NCBI RefSeq assembly: GCF_023151555.2
Contig: NZ_CP100425.1
Span: 1,550,001-1,614,000, forward strand
Direction: 5' to 3'
Origin: Photobacterium sp. CCB-ST2H9
GTDB taxonomy: Bacteria; Pseudomonadota; Gammaproteobacteria; Enterobacterales; Vibrionaceae
Length of the DNA: 64,000 nt
The notes under the pieces are model-generated. The model was not told the origin of the DNA. It saw nothing but the letters and a program-made list of their open reading frames with translations, and did no database searches. Shown piece after piece: positions 54,017 to 63,371 of the stretch. Position numbers and translations under genes: made by a program. Each line of letters starts with the position of its first letter. The first letter of the stretch is position 1.

Positions 54017-55765
54017 ATGGGAACAGCTGCCGCAAGTAATAAACTGCAATACGGATATCCGACGCCGGGGCCACAGAGCCCGACCGGACAAAAAGTGATG
54101 GATCATGTCTTTTTCCTGTCGAATGCCGAATGGAAACAGGCCCGGGAAGAAAATGATTATGATTTTGTCGTGATCGGCACGGGTTTCTGTGCGTTGGCTT
54201 TCGCCGAGCGTGCCCTGAAGAATAATCCCTTCGCCCGGATTTTGATGATCGAACGTGGCCCGTTCTTTTTACCTGAGCATTTCCAGAATCTGCCACTGCC
54301 GTTTAAAAATACTTTAGGCGGATTGTCGGAAACATTCCCCTGGACAATGTCGGCCAAAAATCAGTTGGGACAGGCAGGAACCATTCACTGGCAACATGGC
54401 ATGGTGCCCTTCTTTGGTGGGCGTTCTACCTTGTGGAGTGCCTGGTGTCCGAGACCCAATGATGAGGAGTTTGCCGGGTGGCCGCAGGAAACAATTGATG
54501 CGGCCAGAAGGAATTTCGACTCGGCTGAAATCCTGCTCAGAGTCCAACCGGCTGATCAGATTGATGCGGGCCGCAGTAAAGCTGAGCAGGCTTTTATTGC
54601 GGATAACCGCCCGGTGTACGGTGAGCTGCAACGAACGATTCAGCAGTTACTTGAACAGTCCGGTACTTCAGTGAACGGTATTTACCGCACGGAAGCTGCA
54701 CCGCTGGCTTCGGCATCTGAAAGGGTGAACGGTATCGATTTCCAGAAGTTCTCGACACCGGGAAGTCTTCTGGAACTGGCTGAAGTTCAGGCCGCGCGCA
54801 GTAAGGCCGGAACGGGCGCAAAACTGGATATCGTGACAGACTGCATTGTTGAGCAGATTATTCAGCAATCAGTAGATGGCATGCCGCAAGCCACAGCGCT
54901 GCAAACTTCCCGAGGTGTTTTACCGCTGGGATCGGCACAGCTGATCCTCGCTATGGGTACATTGCCGCCAACGACCTTGTTGCGAAATTCATTCCCGGAT
55001 TATCCCGGACTGGGCGATCGTTTCTCTGCGCATTTTATCAGCTCGATTGTTGCACGCGTGCCGAAGGCAGATCTGGATCCAAACGGTGACTGGGGTAATC
55101 TGGAATTAGGCGCCTGCTACGTGGCTGGTGTTGCGAACAACAGTTTTGAACAGCAATATCATATTCAGTTGTCGGCACTGTCGGATGAGAACCCGATTGT
55201 GAATTCAGCCACTGCGCTGCGGTATATGCCGGATGTGGTGGCGACAGCTTCGATGGCGCAATTGTTGTCCTCCAAAGACTATGTGGTGTTTGTTTGTGCC
55301 GTGCTGGGCGAACTTGATTACACCAATCCGGGCAGCTGGTTCAAAGGCAATCCGGAGGATCGCAACATCACCACCAACTCGCTGCTTCAGATTGAAGAAA
55401 ACGGGAAAGACAAAGAAACCTGGACCGCAATGGACGAGGCCACCTTCGGTGTTCTGGAAACTGTGCTCTCCCCGAAAGGCAAAGAAGCGGTGCAATACTG
55501 GCATGGCGCTCCGGATGAAGGAGACTGGACTTCGGTTCGTCCCGGTTCAACCGCCATTCGTGTTGATGCCCCGGTCCATGAAAGTTCGACCCTTCACATT
55601 GGTACTCAGCCAGACGCCCCGGTTGATTTGAACTACCGGTTCAAAGGCGCCAACAATGTGTACGTCACCGGTGGCGCACTCTGGCCACAGGGCGGCTCCT
55701 GGAACCCGACACTCACCATGGTCGCACTAGCGCAGGATCTGGCAGATAAGTTGTCCGGGAAGTAG
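54017..55765 (+). CDS. GMC-family FAD-dependent oxidoreductase
   Basis: This 582-aa glucose-methanol-choline family flavoprotein has the FAD motif VVIGTGFCALAFAERAL (51-67), the second GMC-type signature region HWQHGMVPFFGGRSTLWSAW (about 124-143), and the C-terminal catalytic/FAD block NVYVTGGALWPQGGSWNPTLTMVALAQDLADKL. The His of the usual His-His/Asn catalytic pair seems replaced in the GGSWNPT segment, where Asn is kept. It has no signal peptide. Alcohol, sugar or sterol oxidation is typical of the family; the substrate here is unknown. Confidence 0.85.
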   Translation: MGTAAASNKLQYGYPTPGPQSPTGQKVMDHVFFLSNAEWKQAREENDYDFVVIGTGFCALAFAERALKNNPFARILMIERGPFFLPEHFQNLPLPFKNTLGGLSETFPWTMSAKNQLGQAGTIHWQHGMVPFFGGRSTLWSAWCPRPNDEEFAGWPQETIDAARRNFDSAEILLRVQPADQIDAGRSKAEQAFIADNRPVYGELQRTIQQLLEQSGTSVNGIYRTEAAPLASASERVNGIDFQKFSTPGSLLELAEVQAARSKAGTGAKLDIVTDCIVEQIIQQSVDGMPQATALQTSRGVLPLGSAQLILAMGTLPPTTLLRNSFPDYPGLGDRFSAHFISSIVARVPKADLDPNGDWGNLELGACYVAGVANNSFEQQYHIQLSALSDENPIVNSATALRYMPDVVATASMAQLLSSKDYVVFVCAVLGELDYTNPGSWFKGNPEDRNITTNSLLQIEENGKDKETWTAMDEATFGVLETVLSPKGKEAVQYWHGAPDEGDWTSVRPGSTAIRVDAPVHESSTLHIGTQPDAPVDLNYRFKGANNVYVTGGALWPQGGSWNPTLTMVALAQDLADKLSGK

Positions 55766-55791
55766 TTGACCACTGCAACTATTCATATGAC

Positions 55792-55820
55792 AAAGCCTTG
55801 GCATAAGTCGGGGCTTTTTT
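55792..55820 (+). terminator. Probable terminator of the GMC gene
   Basis: A short stem (AAAGCC with GGCTTT, about 55793-55818) is followed by T residues. Confidence 0.6.
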
Positions 55821-56229
55821 AATTTAATCAGTATCTTATATCATTGTTCCTTTTATGTTATCGGCGCTTTTCTCGTTCTAATAGACTCACTTTATGCACC
55901 TTAGAATCTCTCCATGGTCCATATATGGTTCATCGCATGTCGATTCTGTGTGCGAGGGAATCCTAATCAATCCAACAAACTTCGGTTAGTGCAAAGTTGC
56001 AAGCTAGTACCGCCAAAGGCTTTGAGCGTGAAGAACCATGGTGACTTTACGGTGCTATGGGGTTTTGGTTTGCTTGATATGGGGTAACTGATCGTTTTGA
56101 TGGATAGTCGAAAAGTTGTTTTGCGATCGTTGGCTTTGAGGTTTGTGTTGTAAATGCCTTGGGGATATTCATTAACAAGTAATCACGCTCTGGCTTATGG
56201 TGATTGATATCTGTTTAATCAATCACCAA

Positions 56230-56526
56230 CTAAGTAACTATTGAAACTCCTTGCTTCGCTAGATTGTATTCCCTAAACGAAGTAATTCTTTCAGCAAGCA
56301 AATATAGCTGCTCTAAGCTCGCTGAGTGACGATTAGAGTATCTTCTGATGGTAAACGTCCAGGATGAGTGTGTCGGTGTAGCCGGGTCTGAGTCACATGT
56401 CTTGGGTTGGGGATCTATGCGAAATATAGGATCTAAACCCCTCGCTATCTTCAGAGATTGTATGATTGCGCGGGTGTAGTGGGATGAACTACAAGCCGAG
56501 TGTGGGATAGGGATTTTATTATTCAT
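56230..56526 (-). CDS. Doubtful hypothetical ORF (98 aa)
   Basis: This is the only sizeable open frame in the gene-poor flank. It starts with ATG without a ribosome site and encodes a Ser/Arg-rich sequence with a possible helical end (SLEQLYLLAERITSFREY). No family is recognised. It may be a remnant or chance frame. Confidence 0.25.
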   Translation of the reverse strand: MNNKIPIPHSACSSSHYTRAIIQSLKIARGLDPIFRIDPQPKTCDSDPATPTHSSWTFTIRRYSNRHSASLEQLYLLAERITSFREYNLAKQGVSIVT

Positions 56527-56707
56527 ATGTTACGACTTGAGCGTACAGTCCATCTGCTAGTTTCGTAACTTGCAGTTGGACAAAAGATAAGACCTGACTC
56601 CGCGCCTCCCTTGGCTTGGACGGCTATGCGTCCAAACGATCTAAAACCTTAAACTATTTGTGTTTTTTTTAAGCGCAGGGTATATTTTGAACAATTGTTA
56701 CTTTAAC

Positions 56708-56729
56708 TTATTGATATTGTTGGCAATAA
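56708..56729 (+). promoter_or_regulatory. Inverted repeat just before the hamA-like gene
   Basis: TTATTG and CAATAA form an inverted pair with a ten-base spacer, 17 bases before the start codon. AACAATTGTT, a perfect ten-base palindrome, lies just upstream (56690-56699). Either could be an operator or leader structure controlling the two-gene island. Confidence 0.35.
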
Positions 56730-56745
56730 GGTGGTTAAGGCTTAG

Positions 56746-57504
56746 ATGTTGAACTCAGAATGTATACAGCTTGATTCTTCAAGATCGTTGCACGTCATAG
56801 AAATTGAATCGATAACAGAAGATATAACGAAACTATTGGATAAGTATTTTGTTTCGATTTGTGAAGGTGATTCGGATAGCGAGATTAGCTTAGTTAAGAA
56901 AAGGCTGGCAAAGTTTCTTGAAACAAAAAACGAAGAAACACAAATGGGAGCTGTTGCTGAGTTCTTTGTTCATCTTTACTTGAATCAACTTAGCTTCAAG
57001 CAAGAGTTTCTATTTCTCAATTTAGAAGAAAACTCAATAAAGAAAGGTTTTGATGGTTTATTTTCAAAAAACTCTGAAACATTTTTAGTCGAAAGTAAAT
57101 CCGGTACGATCTTAACAAAGGACATTAGTCATAGAAAAAAATTACACACAGCATATACAGATTTGAAAAATTATGTGTCGGGTAAGAGCGAGAAGGGAAA
57201 GAACAACCCTTGGAGAAATGCTTATAACCATGCTAGTCATTTGGATGTGTGTACGGAGAAAGGAATAAGAAAAAAGATAGCAAAACTTAGGGATCTGTAT
57301 GATATGGGTAAGTATACAGATATAAAAGATTACAAAATAATCCCTTGCTCTACAATTTTTTTAAACTCTGTTTGGAATGATGATGAAAATTCAAAAATAT
57401 TATTAAGTCATGATTTTTTAAAGAAATATGACTGTGTAACATTAGATGCAATATGTATATCAAAAAAGAGTTTAGAACTGTTTAAAGAATATTTGGGTGA
57501 ATAA
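56746..57504 (+). CDS. hamA: HamA-like PD-(D/E)xK nuclease subunit of a Hachiman-type defence system
   Basis: This 252-aa protein is the first gene of the AT-rich pair. A PD-(D/E)xK nuclease core is visible: Glu72 in GAVAEFF, Asp103 in KGFDGLF, and Glu116-x-Lys118 in LVESKSG, followed by a helical region with the NPWRNAYNHAS stretch. This order matches the DUF1837/HamA family of Hachiman, where HamA is a DNA nuclease held inactive by the helicase HamB. The start ATG 56746 follows AAGG. Its last eight bases overlap the helicase gene. The HamA assignment rests on motif layout, size and partner, not a search. Codons are far more AT-rich than neighbours, suggesting horizontal transfer. Confidence 0.72.
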   Translation: MLNSECIQLDSSRSLHVIEIESITEDITKLLDKYFVSICEGDSDSEISLVKKRLAKFLETKNEETQMGAVAEFFVHLYLNQLSFKQEFLFLNLEENSIKKGFDGLFSKNSETFLVESKSGTILTKDISHRKKLHTAYTDLKNYVSGKSEKGKNNPWRNAYNHASHLDVCTEKGIRKKIAKLRDLYDMGKYTDIKDYKIIPCSTIFLNSVWNDDENSKILLSHDFLKKYDCVTLDAICISKKSLELFKEYLGE

Positions 57505-59971
57505 TTTGGCAATTTCGTTTAGTTGGCTTAAAGATGATGATAAGTTTTTCTCTTCAATGAAAAAAATGTCATTAAACACTCCTTTGAATGCTGAGGAAAT
57601 AGAGTATTTGCTTAGTTGTGCAGTGCTTTTTATTGAAGAGTATCATAAGGATAATCGTAAGCATTTATATTTTGAATTAGCTTATTTTATTGTGTTGAAA
57701 AGTGCAATTAATAATCATGAATACGAACCATTACTGGATGTAAGTTCTAATTTTGGCTTATACCCAATATCAAATTATATTACAAAGCACAATCTTTATA
57801 GCGGTAGTCTCTCTTCTGAATTTAGTCTTTTATATCAATTAAGTAAGTTTGAATACAATAGTATTATTGAAACATATGAACAAAGAAGCTCTAGATTACA
57901 ACTGGTCAATAGTGACGTTGAGGAAAATTGTTATATTGCACCAACATCTTTTGGTAAAAGCTCTCTTATTACAGAGATTATAAGAGAGAAAAATCTTAGT
58001 AAGGTAGCTATCATTGTTCCAACTAAGTCACTTTTAATACAGACTTACAAACTAATAAAAAACAATTTCTCTAATAGAAATATCATATTCCACGATGAGA
58101 TGTATGATGGTTCAGATAGTTTTATTTCGATATTCACACAAGAAAGAGCATTAAGACTTTTAAAAGATGAAAGCATTTCATTTGACTTGTTAATTATTGA
58201 TGAAGCTCATAACTTATTTAGCTATGATTCTAGAAGCTTACTCTTAACTAGACTTATTAGAAGAAATAGGAAAAGAAATCGCAATTCAGTAAATTACTAC
58301 CTTTCACCGTTAATTTCTGACTCTAATAATCTTAAAGTTGAAAGTGAACAAGAAATATTTGAAAAGAAAATTATTAGTAATATTAAAGAGGCTGATATAT
58401 ACGAATATAAAGAGTCAGGTGAAGTCAGGAAGTATAATCGCTTCTTAGATGTTTTCTTTGAGTCAGGGCGTAGTGATAATTACCTTAACTATATAATTGA
58501 AAATAGTAAGGAAAAAAATTTCTTGTACCTTCGAGCTCCTAAGAGAGTAGAAGAGCTATCCATACTTCTTGATTCAAAGCTAGAACACATTGGCTCCCCT
58601 AGTTTGATGGAGCTTTCAGATGTAATCTCAATGAATGTTCATAAAGATTTTTATTGTGTTGAATATATCAAGAAAGGGTTGGTTTATCTCCATGGGAAAT
58701 TACCTGATTTAATAAAGGAATATTTGGAGTTTAAATTTTCTGAAAATAAAGAAGTCAAATATGTAGTTGCTAATTCTGTTATACTAGAAGGTGTTAATTT
58801 ACCTGTTGATAATATGTATATAATGAATACTAATTCACTCGATGGTAAGTCTCTCACCAATCTTATTGGCAGGGTTAATCGATTAAATGAAGTATTTGAT
58901 GATGAAAGGAAGTCTCTAGACAAACTTCAACCTAGTGTTCATTTTGTTAACTCTGAAGATTTCAACCGTAGAGGTGGAAATATGGAGAATCAAATTAGAA
59001 AGCTAAAAAGTGGAGTGTTTAAAGATAATCTAGAAAATCCACTTTTAGTAAATTTTGATATAGATAAAATGAAACTGGATCTTGAAAAGGCTAAGGAAGG
59101 TTCTAAAATAGAAAGAGTTCTAACTCTAGAAAAAAAATTGGCTGAATATCAAGAGGTTAAAGAAACGGAAGATTTTCTTGTAACCAGTGAGTTAGATATC
59201 AAAAACCGAGTTAAAAGAATTCTGCTTGAGTCTGACATTCTATCTGTTTACTTTAGTTCTGGAGAAATGATCGATAGACTGTCGAATAAAGTTGACAGCA
59301 TATCACAACACCCTGAATGGGATGAGTCTCATATTATAGATAAGGTTTATTTGTTCTTTATTCAAGGTTTGGAAAGCTATATTTTTAAAAAGGACTTTCT
59401 GCGTTTACAGCATGACAAAGCGAGAGATTTCTACAAAATGTTTACTGGGAATCTCCATCGACTAAGTTTAAAAGAACATATATCAGATACCATTGGTTAT
59501 TTTCAAACTATTAAGTACTTGCCGCAAGGAAGAGAATTTTATATTGGGGATTCTTATGGAGAGGTTGGAAAAATAAATTATGATGGTAAAGTTGGAAAGT
59601 CTGTATATTTAGATCTTGCTACCAAATCAAACAAAGAGCTTGCTAATATTGCTTTAGTTAAAATAAAAATAGAGAGCGACTTTGTTTCATATACACTAAA
59701 TAATTTTATTAATGTGATGTATGACTTAAATCTTATTCCTGAAGAAGAATATGAGATTTATATTTATGGAACTACAAATAAATCTAACTCTGAATTTGTT
59801 AAGTTGGGTTTTAGTGGTTCTTTGATAAATAAGCTGGATCGAGACAGGCAGATGGAAAATTTATCTATCAATGATCATGGATTGGTGGAATACAATGGAA
59901 ATTTTGTTAACTATATAAAATCTCAGGATGATCTTATAAAGTTTGAAATAAGTAAATTTATAGATATATAG
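57497..59971 (+). CDS. hamB: HamB-like SF2 (Ski2-type) helicase of a Hachiman-type defence system
   Basis: This 824-aa helicase starts at GTG 57497, inside the end of the nuclease gene. Motif I is APTSFGKSS (148-156, Lys154), Ia IVPTKSLL (173-180), II DEAH (235-238). Domain 2 has a Ski2-like GLVYLHGKLP (394-403), motif V VANSVILEGVNLP (424-436) and motif VI NLIGRVNR (455-462). A C-terminal region of about 350 residues without known motifs follows, rich in Lys/Glu helices. In Hachiman, HamB scans DNA and releases HamA upon damage or phage attack. The overlap, stoichiometric coupling and AT-rich composition support one transferred unit. Confidence 0.75.
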   Translation: MNNLAISFSWLKDDDKFFSSMKKMSLNTPLNAEEIEYLLSCAVLFIEEYHKDNRKHLYFELAYFIVLKSAINNHEYEPLLDVSSNFGLYPISNYITKHNLYSGSLSSEFSLLYQLSKFEYNSIIETYEQRSSRLQLVNSDVEENCYIAPTSFGKSSLITEIIREKNLSKVAIIVPTKSLLIQTYKLIKNNFSNRNIIFHDEMYDGSDSFISIFTQERALRLLKDESISFDLLIIDEAHNLFSYDSRSLLLTRLIRRNRKRNRNSVNYYLSPLISDSNNLKVESEQEIFEKKIISNIKEADIYEYKESGEVRKYNRFLDVFFESGRSDNYLNYIIENSKEKNFLYLRAPKRVEELSILLDSKLEHIGSPSLMELSDVISMNVHKDFYCVEYIKKGLVYLHGKLPDLIKEYLEFKFSENKEVKYVVANSVILEGVNLPVDNMYIMNTNSLDGKSLTNLIGRVNRLNEVFDDERKSLDKLQPSVHFVNSEDFNRRGGNMENQIRKLKSGVFKDNLENPLLVNFDIDKMKLDLEKAKEGSKIERVLTLEKKLAEYQEVKETEDFLVTSELDIKNRVKRILLESDILSVYFSSGEMIDRLSNKVDSISQHPEWDESHIIDKVYLFFIQGLESYIFKKDFLRLQHDKARDFYKMFTGNLHRLSLKEHISDTIGYFQTIKYLPQGREFYIGDSYGEVGKINYDGKVGKSVYLDLATKSNKELANIALVKIKIESDFVSYTLNNFINVMYDLNLIPEEEYEIYIYGTTNKSNSEFVKLGFSGSLINKLDRDRQMENLSINDHGLVEYNGNFVNYIKSQDDLIKFEISKFIDI

Positions 59972-59980
59972 TTTTATTAA

Positions 59981-60020
59981 TAAGAGGTTGGCTATTATGG
60001 TGTTAACCTCTTATAAATTT
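59981..60020 (+). terminator. Probable terminator of the nuclease-helicase pair
   Basis: A nine-base-pair stem (59981-59989 with 60005-60013) with a 15-base loop lies ten bases after the helicase stop, followed by TAAATTT. The U-tract is weak. Confidence 0.5.
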
Positions 60021-60321
60021 GTTAGTAACCGCTCCTCGAGTTGAAATGATAAACCAGCTTAAATACTGAGGGTGTTCATAGTTCTGTGTCAGCGTAAGTC
60101 ATAGCTCCACATATTGAACGGCACTGTCTGAGATGTAAACCGCAGTTAACTTAGAGTAGTGCTTTTGTATCATATTAACACTGCTGCCATAGGTGTAACC
60201 CTCCCCTGTACTACACTTACCCCAGACATTTCGCTTGAAACCACCTCAGTTTCAGACGGATAAGTCATCTTTTTATTTCCGTTGACCCTGTTTGACCGAA
60301 CGCCTTTGACCGGAGTGAACC
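60021..60321. other. Intergenic region upstream of the formate channel gene
   Basis: About 300 bases with no gene seen. Composition returns toward the chromosomal average here, so the right edge of the AT-rich island is near 60020. I found no convincing FNR (TTGAT-N4-ATCAA) or sigma-54 site by eye. Confidence 0.45.
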
Positions 60322-61158
60322 ATGGCTGATCTTTTTGGGTTTGATGCGTTTTCACCGAAGCAAATCGCTGAAAAGGTGGACAATGTCGGCGTGATGAAAG
60401 CGCGTTTGCCACTGTTGTCGATGGTGATGCTGGGGGTGCTGGCAGGGGCGTTTATTGGCTTAGGCGCGCTGTATTTTGTGCTGATCAAGTCGGATGCGAA
60501 TCTGGGGTTCGGCACCAGTCAGATGCTGGGAGGCGTGGCATTTTCTCTGGGCTTGTTGCTGGTGGTGGTTGCCGGGGCTGAGTTGTTTACCGGGAATAAC
60601 TTGCTCGCGATGGCCTGGGCAGATCAAAAAATCACGACGGCAGAGTTGCTGAAAAACTGGCTGGTGGTGTGCGGTTCGAACTTTGTCGGAGCCGCGGGGC
60701 TGGCGGTGTTGGTGTATCTCTCTGGGCATACTTCGCTGAATCAGGGGAAGATTGCGGAGTGGTATCTTCAGATTGCGGCGGCAAAATGCAGCTTGCCATT
60801 TTGGACCGCTTTTTTCCGCGGGGTACTGTGCAATATTCTGGTGTGCATGGCGATTTGGATGGCCATGGCCGGACGGAGTGTGGTGGATAAGGCGATTGCG
60901 ATTGTTTTTCCGATCTCTGCCTTTGTTGCGGCCGGATTTGAGCACAGTATTGCGAATATGTTCTTCATTCCGCTGGCGATGCTGATTCAGACCTTTTCGG
61001 ATACGGCCACAGGGACAGATTCTGTCACCTGGATGGGGTTTATCGGGAATCTGATCCCGGTCATTCTGGGCAATCTGGTCGGGGGAAGTGTACTTGTTGG
61101 TCTGGTTTATTATGTGATTTACCTGAGAAAACCCGCTTCAGGCGCTGAAAAGCCTTAA
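60322..61158 (+). CDS. Formate/nitrite transporter family channel (FocA/FdhC-like)
   Basis: This 278-aa pentameric anion channel of the FNT family has six transmembrane helices. Family landmarks include GVLAGAFIGLGALYFVL in helix 1, the first re-entrant loop GAELFTGNNLLAMAWA, and FVAAGFEHSIANMFFIPLAM near residue 205, which holds the central His and pore elements. GGAG precedes the ATG. It lies directly upstream of a formate dehydrogenase gene, so formate is the likely substrate. Confidence 0.92.
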   Translation: MADLFGFDAFSPKQIAEKVDNVGVMKARLPLLSMVMLGVLAGAFIGLGALYFVLIKSDANLGFGTSQMLGGVAFSLGLLLVVVAGAELFTGNNLLAMAWADQKITTAELLKNWLVVCGSNFVGAAGLAVLVYLSGHTSLNQGKIAEWYLQIAAAKCSLPFWTAFFRGVLCNILVCMAIWMAMAGRSVVDKAIAIVFPISAFVAAGFEHSIANMFFIPLAMLIQTFSDTATGTDSVTWMGFIGNLIPVILGNLVGGSVLVGLVYYVIYLRKPASGAEKP

Positions 61159-61234
61159 TTCATCTGGCTATACGCGAAAGCCAAAAGTTGAGACAGAGAA
61201 ATGGCCGACCACCTCAAGTCACACGGACCGGGAT

Positions 61235-61243
61235 TGCTATACT
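61235..61243 (+). promoter_or_regulatory. Extended -10 element before the formate dehydrogenase gene
   Basis: TGCTATACT matches an extended -10. A start near 61250 would exclude the in-frame ATG at 61246 and favours translation from 61273. Confidence 0.35.
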
Positions 61244-61272
61244 GAATGCCAGAACCCGCTGTTGGATTGTGC

Positions 61273-63369
61273 ATGACCATGGCTTCTTCAATCGTGAAAA
61301 CTGTCTGTCCTTTTTGCGGCGTTGGCTGCGGGATCAATCTGAAAGTTGACGCGCAGGGAAATCTGGCGGGCGTTGAACCGCAACGCAGTCATCCTGTCAG
61401 TCGCGGCAAGTTGTGTGAAAAAGGCTGGAGCACGGCCTATGCTATCCGGCCGGATAACCGGATTACCGAGCCTTTAAAACGTATTCATGATCGTTTTTAT
61501 CCGGTGAGCTGGGATGAGGCACTGGACACTATCAGCGAGACCTTACAAGACATTCTGGCAGAATCCGGCCCTGAGTCGGTGGGTGTGATCAGCAGCGCCC
61601 GCGCCACCAATGAAGATAACTATGCTGCCCAGAAGTTTGCCCGTGCCGTCCTGAAAACCAACAACATCGACCATTGCGCCCGGATTTGTCACAGTCCCAC
61701 AGTGGCCGGACTCAAGCAAACGCTGGGTTCCGGGGCGATGACCAACAGCACCCAAGATATTTTTGAAACCGAGCTGATCGTAGTGATCGGCGCGGATCCG
61801 ACTGAAAATCACAGTGTCTTTGGTGGACAGATTTTTGAAGCGAAGCAGCGCGGGGCGAAGCTGGTGGTGATTGATCCCCGCGTCACCCGGCTGGCGAAAG
61901 TAGCGGATATTCATGTTCAGCTCAAACCGGGCAGTAATATTGCGCTCATCAATGCGATGCTCCATGTCATCCTCGAAAAAAATCTCCAGAATCAGTCTTT
62001 TATCAGCCAGCGGTGTGAGGGATTTGACGCGCTGGCCCGGAATGTCGCAACCATCACGCCGGAGTCGGTTGAATCCTGTACCGGCGTCAGTGCTGATGTG
62101 ATCCGTCAAACCGCGATGCTTTACGGACAGGCCCAGAGGGCCATGATCCTGTACGGGATGGGGATTACCCAGTTTGTCAGCGGTACCCAGAATGTGATTG
62201 CGTTGTCGAATCTGGCGCTGGTTTGCGGACAGATCGGCCGTCCCGGGACCGGAATCAATCCGTTGCGGGGGCAGAATAATGTGCAGGGTGCCTGCGACAT
62301 GGGATGCCTGCCGAATGTCTATCCTGGCTACCAGGCAGCCGATGATCTGGCAGTGCAACAGAAATTTACTCAAGCCTGGGGAACAGAAGTTGCAACCAAG
62401 CCCGGTCTCACGTCGCTGGGGATGACCAAAGCAACACTGGCGGGTGATTTTCGGGCCCTGATCATTTTCGGAGAAGATCCGGTCGTGACCGATCCGGATC
62501 AGAATCATGTCCGTGCAGCAATGAAAGAGATGGATTTGCTGGTGGTTGCGGAACTGACGATGACAGAAACCGCCAAACTGGCCGACTTCATTTTGCCTGC
62601 GGCTTCTTTCGCGGAAAAAGAAGGGACCTTTACCAACTGTGAGCGACGGGTCCAGCACGTGGCACAGGCGCTGCAACCGCCGGGTTCAGCCATGGGTGAC
62701 TGGCAGTGGCTCCAAGCACTGGCCGCGAAGCTAGGCAGCGATGCGCTGAACTGGCCAGACAGTGAAGCCGTGTTTGATGAAATGGCCTCACTGACGCCGT
62801 CTTATCAGGGGATGTCTTATCCGGGCATCATGCGTGCGCACGGCTTACAGTGGCCTTGTCATTCCGGCGCGCCTGAAGGGACCGCGATTTTGCATCAGAC
62901 TACATTTCCGATTGGTAAAGCTCGGTTGATTCCGGTGCATCAGATTGAAATTGATGAACCTGCTGATGAACAATACCCGTTGCTGCTGACCACCAACCGG
63001 CTTCATTTCCATTATGGCTGCGGCTCGATGACCCGGAAATCACCTTTGCTGGAGCGGGAAATACCGGCCGGACTCTTATTTATCAACCCGGAAGACGCCC
63101 GGACGCTGAATATTCAGCGTTATTCGCCGGTGGGTATTCGTTCGCGCCGGGGATATGTCGAGACGCGGGCCATGATCACCGAGGATGTGCCGCCGGGGCT
63201 GGTCGCCATGCCGTATCACTTCAGGGAAGCGCCTTCGAATCAGCTGACGAATACCGCGCAGGATCCTGTCACGAAAATGCCAGAACTGAAGGCATGCGCA
63301 GTGTCAGTGTCGCCGTTACCGCCGGGTCAGGAACCCCGGGGTATCGACCAGTTACGGGAGGAACCATAA
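61273..63369 (+). CDS. Formate dehydrogenase, molybdopterin-dependent catalytic subunit (cysteine type)
   Basis: This 698-aa molybdenum/tungsten bis-MGD oxidoreductase oxidises formate to carbon dioxide. The N-terminal [4Fe-4S] site is Cys12, Cys15, Cys19 and Cys48 (CPFCGVGCG ... GKLCEKG). The metal ligand is Cys139 in CARICHSP, where E. coli FdhF has selenocysteine, so this is a Sec-independent form. The conserved catalytic His follows it. The RGQNNVQGACDMG and C-terminal MGD-binding HFREAPSNQLTN blocks are present. I chose ATG 61273; ATG 61246 and 61279 are alternatives. It sits between the formate channel and a sulfhydrogenase-like subunit. Confidence 0.9.
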   Translation: MTMASSIVKTVCPFCGVGCGINLKVDAQGNLAGVEPQRSHPVSRGKLCEKGWSTAYAIRPDNRITEPLKRIHDRFYPVSWDEALDTISETLQDILAESGPESVGVISSARATNEDNYAAQKFARAVLKTNNIDHCARICHSPTVAGLKQTLGSGAMTNSTQDIFETELIVVIGADPTENHSVFGGQIFEAKQRGAKLVVIDPRVTRLAKVADIHVQLKPGSNIALINAMLHVILEKNLQNQSFISQRCEGFDALARNVATITPESVESCTGVSADVIRQTAMLYGQAQRAMILYGMGITQFVSGTQNVIALSNLALVCGQIGRPGTGINPLRGQNNVQGACDMGCLPNVYPGYQAADDLAVQQKFTQAWGTEVATKPGLTSLGMTKATLAGDFRALIIFGEDPVVTDPDQNHVRAAMKEMDLLVVAELTMTETAKLADFILPAASFAEKEGTFTNCERRVQHVAQALQPPGSAMGDWQWLQALAAKLGSDALNWPDSEAVFDEMASLTPSYQGMSYPGIMRAHGLQWPCHSGAPEGTAILHQTTFPIGKARLIPVHQIEIDEPADEQYPLLLTTNRLHFHYGCGSMTRKSPLLEREIPAGLLFINPEDARTLNIQRYSPVGIRSRRGYVETRAMITEDVPPGLVAMPYHFREAPSNQLTNTAQDPVTKMPELKACAVSVSPLPPGQEPRGIDQLREEP

Positions 63370-63371
63370 GA

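Larger units (their letters stand above)
55821..56745. other. Gene-poor flank of the AT-rich island
   Basis: These 925 bases contain no well-supported gene. An imperfect long hairpin lies at 56549-56582 (10 of 13 pairs), and a perfect seven-base-pair hairpin at about 56615-56634. I looked for integron attC ends, tRNA-like sequence and transposon ends and found none convincing. It may be decayed DNA at the edge of an insertion. Confidence 0.5.

Noticed and set aside
55960..56200. Possible integron attC site or cassette boundary near the AT-rich island
   Set aside because: No paired GTTRRRY/RYYYAAC ends or VCR-like arms could be aligned, and no integrase is nearby.
57497..59971. Type I restriction or AbpAB helicase
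   Set aside because: There is no methylase or specificity subunit; the partner is a small ExK nuclease of HamA size rather than AbpA-like.
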